5,635 nt of DNA, taken from contig CAMLLF010000303.1 in the NCBI GenBank assembly GCA_946480705.1, positions 1-5,635 of the forward strand, given 5' to 3'. This document shows, in pieces, positions 1 through 5,635 of this stretch (the stretch's first letter is position 1; each line of letters opens with the position of its first letter). The DNA is from an uncultured Lysobacteraceae bacterium. GTDB taxonomy: Bacteria; Pseudomonadota; Gammaproteobacteria; Xanthomonadales; Rhodanobacteraceae. The position numbers and the translations under genes were made by a program. The notes below the pieces were generated by a model that did not search any database, had not been told where the DNA came from, and saw only the letters and a list, made by a program, of their open reading frames with translations.

Positions 1-115
1 CGAACTCCCACTGGGCCTCGGTCGGCAGGCGCACGCCGGCCCATGCGCAATAGGACTTCGCGTCGTTCCAGGAGACGTGCACGACCGGGTGGTCCTCGAG
101 GTCGTCGATGCCGGA
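1..115 (-). other. Fragment of a formylglycine-generating enzyme (FGE/SUMF1-type) domain joined in frame to rnr
   Basis: The last 38 visible codons of the leftward frame include [20 protein letters not shown] followed by [11 protein letters not shown]. This is the hallmark run of the FGE-sulfatase (SUMF1/EgtB/PvdO-like) fold, where (D)[25 protein letters not shown] is typical. It belongs to the middle of such a domain. The domain's beginning is absent and its end, with the usual catalytic or variable region, lies outside the window. RNase R has nothing like it at this point; E. coli continues with GRREARIVRVL. The exact breakpoint lies somewhere in 110-124, where both sides are GC-rich. The sequence cannot say whether this member is an oxidase, an ergothioneine-type enzyme or a binding protein. 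Confidence 0.8.
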
Positions 116-835
116 GCCGCGCCGGTCGACACCGACGATGCTGCCGAGCACGCGGTCGCCGTGCAGCACCTTGCGCATTTCGTAGGGCGACAGATACAGG
201 TCTTCGCCGCCGGCGTCGGGCTTCAGAAACCCGTAGCCGTCGGGATTGGCGAGCACGACGCCGGGCACGAGGTCGAGCTTCTGCGCGACGCCGTAGCCGC
301 CGCGACGGTTCTGGATCAACTGGCCGTCGCGCAGCATCGCGGCGAGCCGTTTCGTCAGCGCGCCGAAATCGCGCTCGTGCGTCAGCGACAGCGCTTTCGC
401 GATCGCTTCGGCATTCATCAGCTGGCCCTGCTCGACGAGAAACGCGAGCAACGCCTCGCGGCTGGGAATGGGATGTTCGTAGCGCTGCAGCTCGCGTTCG
501 GCGAACGGATCGGCTGTGACGGTCGCGGCGGCGCCCGTGCCGCGCCGCGGCTTGACGGTTGCGGCGTCCGCCGCCTGCTTGCGCGATCGCGCCGGCGCGC
601 TTTCGGCCGGCGCCTTGCGCGGCTTGGCCGACTCGGCCGCCGCGGCGATGGCTGCCATCTTGCGCAGCGCGGAAGGCTTCGGCCCGGCGGCGGCCGGCGC
701 CGTCGGCACCGGCGTGGGCGACACCGCGGCACGCTTGCTCCGCGCAGCGGCGCCCGCCTCCGGCATCCAGCCGGGACGTGCGGTTTTTTTCGCGCCGGCG
801 CGCGCCGGTGTATTCGTAGTCCGTGTTTTCTTCAT
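1..835 (-). CDS. rnr: RNase R N-terminal part, running in frame into an FGE-like segment; 3' end outside window
   Basis: RNase R is a processive 3'-to-5' exoribonuclease that degrades structured RNA. The frame is open from ATG at 835 to the window edge (278 codons). Residues 1-108 are a low-complexity Lys/Arg/Ala/Pro extension. Residues 109-127 ([19 protein letters not shown]) match the family's start, which is DPFQEREAEKY in E. coli. A winged-helix segment follows to about 177 ([19 protein letters not shown]). An OB/cold-shock domain spans about 180-240 ([32 protein letters not shown]). After Gly240 the RNase R sequence stops and FGE-like sequence follows, so the second OB domain, the catalytic RNB domain and the S1 domain are not visible. 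The start is supported by a purine-rich GAGAGAG a few bases upstream; because the extension is poorly conserved, in-frame ATGs at residues 24 and 60 are alternatives. The gene is divergent from tRNA-Leu. The RNase R identity is firm; whether the product is natural is not. Confidence 0.82.
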   Translation of the reverse strand, partial: MKKTRTTNTPARAGAKKTARPGWMPEAGAAARSKRAAVSPTPVPTAPAAAGPKPSALRKMAAIAAAAESAKPRKAPAESAPARSRKQAADAATVKPRRGTGAAATVTADPFAERELQRYEHPIPSREALLAFLVEQGQLMNAEAIAKALSLTHERDFGALTKRLAAMLRDGQLIQNRRGGYGVAQKLDLVPGVVLANPDGYGFLKPDAGGEDLYLSPYEMRKVLHGDRVLGSIVGVDRRGSGIDDLEDHPVVHVSWNDAKSYCAWAGVRLPTEAQWEF

Positions 836-894
836 GTGCTCTCTCGTGGAATGAATCAGCCTCGCCGACCTGCGCAGCGATTGCAAGCCAAGCG

Positions 895-923
895 TTGACA
901 AGCCTGCTAGCGCTCCCTATAGT
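895..923 (+). promoter_or_regulatory. Sigma-70-type promoter of the tRNA-Leu gene
   Basis: A perfect -35 box TTGACA (895-900) and a -10 box TATAGT (918-923) are separated by exactly 17 bases. They lie about 40 bases upstream of the mature tRNA 5' end, so transcription should start near 929-931. The bases after the -10 box (TCGCGGCC) are GC-rich, like the discriminators of stringently controlled stable-RNA promoters; ppGpp control is inferred from that alone. A 10-base palindrome, CTTCGCGAAG (931-940), falls at or just after the expected start site. Confidence 0.8.
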
Positions 924-965
924 TCGCGGCCTTCGCGAAGCGGCAAACGCATCGCGCAGGCACCT

Positions 966-1050
<85 letters not shown>

Positions 1051-1059
1051 ATCGATGAA

Positions 1060-1088
1060 CAGAAGGCCCGCCTAGCGCGGGCCTTCTG
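1060..1088 (+). terminator. Hairpin terminator after tRNA-Leu
   Basis: A perfect 12-base-pair stem (CAGAAGGCCCGC at 1060-1071 with GCGGGCCTTCTG at 1077-1088) encloses a 5-base loop, starting 10 bases after the tRNA CCA. The position and strength suit a tRNA terminator. There is no T-run after the stem (CCGTCTGG follows), so termination may be incomplete or the hairpin may mainly define a 3' end. Confidence 0.65.
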
Positions 1089-1139
1089 CCGTCTGGACGA
1101 TTGAAAGCCGCCCTCAGCGCGGCGTTTCGGGGGAATGCC

Positions 1140-1697
1140 ATGGCAAGCCTGTGTCCGCATTGCAAAGATCGCAGCCTCAGTCCGTCGCGCATCGAAGCCG
1201 ACCTTCCGGCTCTGTCGTGCGACGGTTGCGGCGGCAGCCTGCTTTCCCTCGTGGCCTATCGCCACTGGCGCGAGCATCAGCCCGGTCAGGCCGCCGTCGA
1301 CACGACCGACGATAGCCTCGACGAAGTCAAGGACACGTCCATCGCGCTGTGCTGCCCGAAGTGCCAGCACTTCATGACGAAGTTCCGCATGAGCGCCGAT
1401 GCGCGCAACCAGATCGACCTCTGCGTGCATTGCGACGAAGCCTGGCTCGACCGCGGAGAGTGGCAGCTGCTCGACCGCCTCGCGCTCGCCGGCCGGCTGA
1501 CGCTGGTGTTCACGCAGCCCTGGCAGAACCGCGTGCGCTCGACCGAGGCGGAACGCCGCGCCGAGCAGCGCTGGGGCGAGCGCCTCGGCGAACACTACGA
1601 ACGCGCGCAGGAACTGCGCGAATGGCTGCGCGGCAATCCGCAGGCGCGCGAGATCCTCGCTTACGTCAATCAGGTTCGCGACGACATTCCGTTGTAA
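1140..1697 (+). CDS. Zinc-ribbon (zf-TFIIB-like) protein, 185 aa
   Basis: This small, probably cytoplasmic protein has two treble-clef or zinc-ribbon modules. CxxC pairs lie at residues 5/8 and 27/30 (module 1) and at 72/75 and 95/98 (module 2), enough to bind one zinc ion each. Module 2 ends in CVHCDEAWLDRGEW, close to the WLDRGEL signature of the bacterial zf-TFIIB family. Residues about 130-185 are highly charged and look helical. The function is unknown: family members are usually annotated only as zinc-ribbon proteins, and DNA binding should not be assumed. The ATG at 1140 was chosen because GGGGGA (1129-1134) lies 5 bases upstream and CPHC follows directly; an in-frame TTG at 1101 would add 13 unconserved residues. 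The gene follows the tRNA hairpin by about 50 bases with no clear promoter of its own, and it converges on the VOC gene. Confidence 0.85.
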   Translation: MASLCPHCKDRSLSPSRIEADLPALSCDGCGGSLLSLVAYRHWREHQPGQAAVDTTDDSLDEVKDTSIALCCPKCQHFMTKFRMSADARNQIDLCVHCDEAWLDRGEWQLLDRLALAGRLTLVFTQPWQNRVRSTEAERRAEQRWGERLGEHYERAQELREWLRGNPQAREILAYVNQVRDDIPL

Positions 1698-1758
1698 ATC
1701 TGTATATCCGTAGCCATTGCGGCCTTGCGAATCCAAGCTCAGGAATGCGGGAAGAGGA

Positions 1759-1799
1759 GTGAGAAAACAGAGGCGCAGACCGCGCACTATTTTTCTCAC
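1759..1799. terminator. Possible bidirectional terminator between convergent genes
   Basis: GTGAGAAAA (1759-1767) and TTTTCTCAC (1791-1799) are perfect 9-base inverted arms. Between them is a short GC-rich inner repeat (GCGC at 1773-1776 and 1782-1785). The A-tract, GC core and T-tract layout can read as a terminator from either strand. It sits in the 131-base gap between the 3' ends of the zinc-ribbon gene and the VOC gene, where such an element is expected. The inner stem is weak and the loop is long, so the call is tentative. Confidence 0.45.
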
Positions 1800-1828
1800 G
1801 CCGCTTCACTCCTTGTTTTCAGAAGCGC

Positions 1829-2248
1829 TCACGCGGGCCCCGGCGCCCCCTTGAACTCGACCGTGTTGCCTTCGATGTCGTCGAAGTACAGTGAAGGTCC
1901 CTCGCCTTCCGCGCCGTAGCGCGAGCCGTAGTCGCCCGGCTTCACCCCGTGGGCGGCAAGATGGGCGCGGAGCGCATCGAGATCGAACGGCTCGATGCGC
2001 AGGCACAGGTGATCGAGATTGCGCCCTTGCATACCGGGCGCAGCGCCGCCGGCGCGGCCGAGCTTGCCGTCGACACCGACGATGTCGATCAGCGAACGGC
2101 CCGCACGCAGCTGCACGAGTCCTATCGCATCCTGGCGCTTCTCGATGCGGCAGCCGACGACGTCGCAGTAGAAGCGCACGAGCGCTTCCTGGTCGCGCGC
2201 GCGCAGCACGAGATGATCGATTTCGCGAATCCGGAACGGTGGGGTCAT
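1829..2248 (-). CDS. VOC-family (glyoxalase/dioxygenase-fold) protein, 139 aa
   Basis: This is a single-chain vicinal-oxygen-chelate protein with two beta-alpha-beta-beta-beta modules. Module 1 opens with REIDHLVLRARD and then FYCDVVGCRIEKR; module 2 opens with NLDHLCLRIEPFD and ends with LYFDDIEGNTVEFKG. Likely metal ligands are His12, His80 and Glu131, with Asp55 (SLIDIV) in the usual place of the fourth. Length is normal for the family. The substrate cannot be told: VOC proteins include glyoxalase I, fosfomycin-resistance enzymes, dioxygenases and isomerases. The start is the ATG at 2248, just before the first conserved strand; no strong ribosome binding site is visible upstream. It lies 59 bases after purA on the same strand, with a strong hairpin in that gap, so it may be the tail of the purA operon or separately transcribed. 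Confidence 0.87.
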   Translation of the reverse strand: MTPPFRIREIDHLVLRARDQEALVRFYCDVVGCRIEKRQDAIGLVQLRAGRSLIDIVGVDGKLGRAGGAAPGMQGRNLDHLCLRIEPFDLDALRAHLAAHGVKPGDYGSRYGAEGEGPSLYFDDIEGNTVEFKGAPGPA

Positions 2249-2270
2249 TGGGCTCGGCAAGGCGGGTATT

Positions 2271-2299
2271 CGCGCGCCGGCCGCAGCGGCCGGCGCGCG
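2271..2299 (-). terminator. Strong stem-loop between purA and the VOC gene (terminator-like, no U-tract)
   Basis: A perfect 13-base-pair all-GC stem (2271-2283 with 2287-2299) encloses the three-base loop CAG. It starts 8 bases after the purA stop codon. On the transcribed (minus) strand the stem is followed by AATACCCGCC, so there is no U-run for classic intrinsic termination. It may stabilise the purA mRNA 3' end, lower expression of the VOC gene, or help a factor-dependent stop. It is also close to a perfect DNA palindrome. Confidence 0.5.
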
Positions 2300-2307
2300 G
2301 CGTCCGA

Positions 2308-3874
<1,567 letters not shown>

Positions 3875-3877
3875 CGC

Positions 3878-4741
3878 TTATTTGCTGGTGTCGAAATAAC
3901 GCAGGAGCTCGGACTTCGGGTCCAGCAGCAATACGCCATTTCCGTTACGGAACGACTCGCGATACGCCTCGAGGCTGCGCACGAAGGCGTAGAACTCGGG
4001 ATCCTTGCCGTAGGCGGCGGCGTAGATCTCGGCGGCTTTCGCGTCGCCTTCGCCGCGCACCGACTGCGCGGTCTTGTTGGCCTCGGCGATCAGCACCTGG
4101 CGCTGGCGGTCGGCGTCGGCCTGGATGGTTTCGCCGGCTTCCTTGCCGCGCGCGCGCAGGTCGTTCGCGACCTGTTTGCGCTCGGCGCGCATGCGCTCGT
4201 AGACCGACGTCAGCACCGTGCCTTCCTCGGGAAAGTTGATGCCCTTGATGCGCACGTCGACGATCTGGATGCCGAGCGAGCTGCGCGTCGCCGCGTTCGC
4301 CTTGTCGCGCACGTGCGTGGTGATGTCGACGCGGCCGTCGGCGATCAGCTCGTGCAGCGGACGCGCGTTGAACTCGAAGCGCAGCGCATCCTTGACGATC
4401 GGCGTCAGGCGCAGCGTGGCCTGGTCTTCGGCGCCGCCCGACGCGCCGTAGTACAGCGCGACATCGTCGATCTTCCACTTGACGTAGAAGTCGACGAGCA
4501 CGCTCTTCTTCTCGGACGTCAGATAGCGCTCGGGCTTGGTATCCAGGCCGAGGATGCGCTTGTCGAAACGCAGCACCTGCTGCACGAACGGCAGCTTCCA
4601 CTGCAGGCCGGGCTCGTAGCCGGCGCGCACGATGCGGCCGAACTGCAGCAGCAGCGCGGTCTCGCCTTCGCGCACGACGAACGTGGAATTGATGCCGAGC
4701 AGCACGAGCAGCGCGGCGATCATCGCGACGAACGATTTCAT
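3878..4741 (-). CDS. hflC: HflC, SPFH-domain modulator of FtsH protease
   Basis: HflC pairs with HflK in a large membrane-anchored cage that surrounds and modulates the FtsH protease, with most of the protein on the periplasmic side. The protein is 287 residues and complete. An N-terminal signal-anchor helix spans about residues 4-22. The SPFH/band-7 domain follows (VVREGETALLLQFGRIV, GLQWKLPFVQQVLRFDKR, then the sheet region to about 175, GIQIVDVRIKGINFPE). A long charged helix spans about 181-245 (YERMRAERKQ, IQADADRQRQVLIAEANK, VRGEGDAKAAEIYAAAYG), and then the conserved DPEFYAFVRSLEAYRESF. The ATG overlaps the hflK stop as ATGA and is preceded by GGAGG 6 bases upstream, so the two are tightly co-translated. 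The C-terminal tail (VLLLDPKSELLRYF) is typical. Nothing looks broken. Confidence 0.97.
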   Translation of the reverse strand: MKSFVAMIAALLVLLGINSTFVVREGETALLLQFGRIVRAGYEPGLQWKLPFVQQVLRFDKRILGLDTKPERYLTSEKKSVLVDFYVKWKIDDVALYYGASGGAEDQATLRLTPIVKDALRFEFNARPLHELIADGRVDITTHVRDKANAATRSSLGIQIVDVRIKGINFPEEGTVLTSVYERMRAERKQVANDLRARGKEAGETIQADADRQRQVLIAEANKTAQSVRGEGDAKAAEIYAAAYGKDPEFYAFVRSLEAYRESFRNGNGVLLLDPKSELLRYFDTSK

Positions 4742-5635
4742 TGCTGGCCTCCCCGCGCCGTGCGCGTGTCGTCAGTCGTGGGCAGCATCACGCCGGCACC
4801 GGGCGCGAGGCTCGTGGCTGCGGGAACGAGCCGGTCGGTGGGCACGTTGATCAGGCTGCGGCCGTCGGTCGCGTCGACGACCTTGGCGTTGTCGCGCAGC
4901 ACCGTCTGCATGGTTTCGAGATATAGGCGCTTGCGTGTGACTTCGGGCGCGGCCTTGTACTGCGTGATGAGCTGATTGAAACGGTCGGCCTCGCCTTCGG
5001 CGCGCGCGATGCGCTCGGCGCGATAGCCTTCGGACTCGGCCTTGATGCGCGCGGCCTGACCGCGCGCCTCGGGCACGACCTGATTGGCGTAAGCCTGCGC
5101 TTCGTTCTCGGTCTGCTGCTTGTTCTCGCGCGCGTTCGTCACGTCGTCGAACGCATCCTTCACCTCGTGCGGCGGCGCGACCGACTGGAAGTTCACTTCG
5201 GTCACGGCGATGCCGGCGTCGTAGCTGTCGAGCGTGGCCTGCAGCACTTTCTTGGTTTCGGCGACGAGTTCGGCGCCCTGCCCGGACAGGATCGTGTCCA
5301 TCGCGCTGCCGCCGATGACCTGGCGCACGGCACTCTCGGCCGCCTGCTTCACGGTCACGTTGTCGACGTCCTTGACGTTGAACAGATATTTCTCGGCGTC
5401 GCTGACCTGGTACTGCACGTTGAAATCGATCTGGACGATGTTCTCGTCCATCGTGAGCATGCGCACGCTGTCGGCGAGCAGGCGCACGTCCTTGATCTTG
5501 ACCTTGGTCACCGTCTCGATCGGACGCGGCCATTTCAGATTGAAGCCGGGGCTCATGACGCGGGTCTTCTTGCCGAAGCGCTGCACGACACCGACATCGC
5601 GCGCATTGACGACGCTCCAGCTGTCGAGCGCGACC
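4738..5635 (-). CDS. hflK: HflK, SPFH-domain modulator of FtsH protease (N-terminus outside window)
   Basis: HflK is the partner of HflC in the FtsH-regulating membrane complex. Only the last 298 residues are inside the window; the frame continues to the right edge, so the missing part should hold the Gly-rich cytoplasmic start and the membrane helix. The visible part opens within the SPFH domain (GVVQRFGKKTRVMSPGFN, then LKWPRPIETVTKVKI), continues with QIDFNVQYQVSDAEKYLFNV and RQVIGGSAMD, and then the long helix rich in Ala, Glu and Arg (NEAQAYANQVVPEARGQAAR, EGEADRFNQLITQYKAAPE). It ends in a low-complexity tail (RTARGGQQ). A GTG at 5586 is internal, because the upstream codons are clearly HflK-like and open. 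The TGA overlaps the hflC ATG by 4 bases. Confidence 0.96.
   Translation of the reverse strand, partial: VALDSWSVVNARDVGVVQRFGKKTRVMSPGFNLKWPRPIETVTKVKIKDVRLLADSVRMLTMDENIVQIDFNVQYQVSDAEKYLFNVKDVDNVTVKQAAESAVRQVIGGSAMDTILSGQGAELVAETKKVLQATLDSYDAGIAVTEVNFQSVAPPHEVKDAFDDVTNARENKQQTENEAQAYANQVVPEARGQAARIKAESEGYRAERIARAEGEADRFNQLITQYKAAPEVTRKRLYLETMQTVLRDNAKVVDATDGRSLINVPTDRLVPAATSLAPGAGVMLPTTDDTRTARGGQQ

Noticed and set aside
77..898. A 273-codon plus-strand frame over the left end
   Set aside because: It lies antisense to the RNase R frame, which has clear family motifs and runs to the window edge; this frame shows none.

Overview
The window comes from a high-GC gammaproteobacterium, most likely a xanthomonad-type organism (Lysobacteraceae or Rhodanobacteraceae). 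Two things point there. The gene order hflK-hflC-yjeT-purA, followed further on by rnr, is the classic gammaproteobacterial arrangement. The 430-residue PurA matches the Xanthomonas-type protein as I remember it and lacks the longer N-terminus of betaproteobacterial PurA. The placement rests on remembered family sequences, not on a search.

Layout: positions 5635 to about 1829 form a leftward block. It holds hflK (its N-terminal part lies beyond the right edge), hflC (4-base ATGA overlap with hflK), a small YjeT/DUF2065 membrane protein (GTG start 3 bases after hflC), purA, and a small VOC-family (glyoxalase-fold) protein. Perfect stem-loops lie upstream of purA and between purA and the VOC gene. 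A zinc-ribbon protein gene (1140-1697) converges on this block, and an A/T-armed inverted repeat lies between them. Before it stands a complete tRNA-Leu(CAG) gene with encoded CCA, a near-consensus promoter and a terminator-like hairpin. Left of the tRNA and divergent from it is the 5' part of rnr (RNase R), starting at 835 and running off the left edge.

HflK and HflC form the SPFH-family membrane complex that modulates the FtsH protease. YjeT is an uncharacterised inner-membrane companion. PurA makes adenylosuccinate in AMP synthesis. RNase R normally degrades structured RNA. Most of the window is therefore ordinary conserved core genome.

The exception is the left edge. The RNase R reading frame is normal through its N-terminal helix-turn-helix and first OB/cold-shock domain. 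At about position 115 it switches, without losing frame, into 38 residues that look like the middle of a formylglycine-generating-enzyme (FGE/SUMF1) domain. The RNase R catalytic domain is not there. This is either a chimeric join in the assembly or a real rearrangement or gene fusion, and it is the one thing in the window that clearly deserves checking. I see no CRISPR array, insertion sequence, phage gene or defence system.
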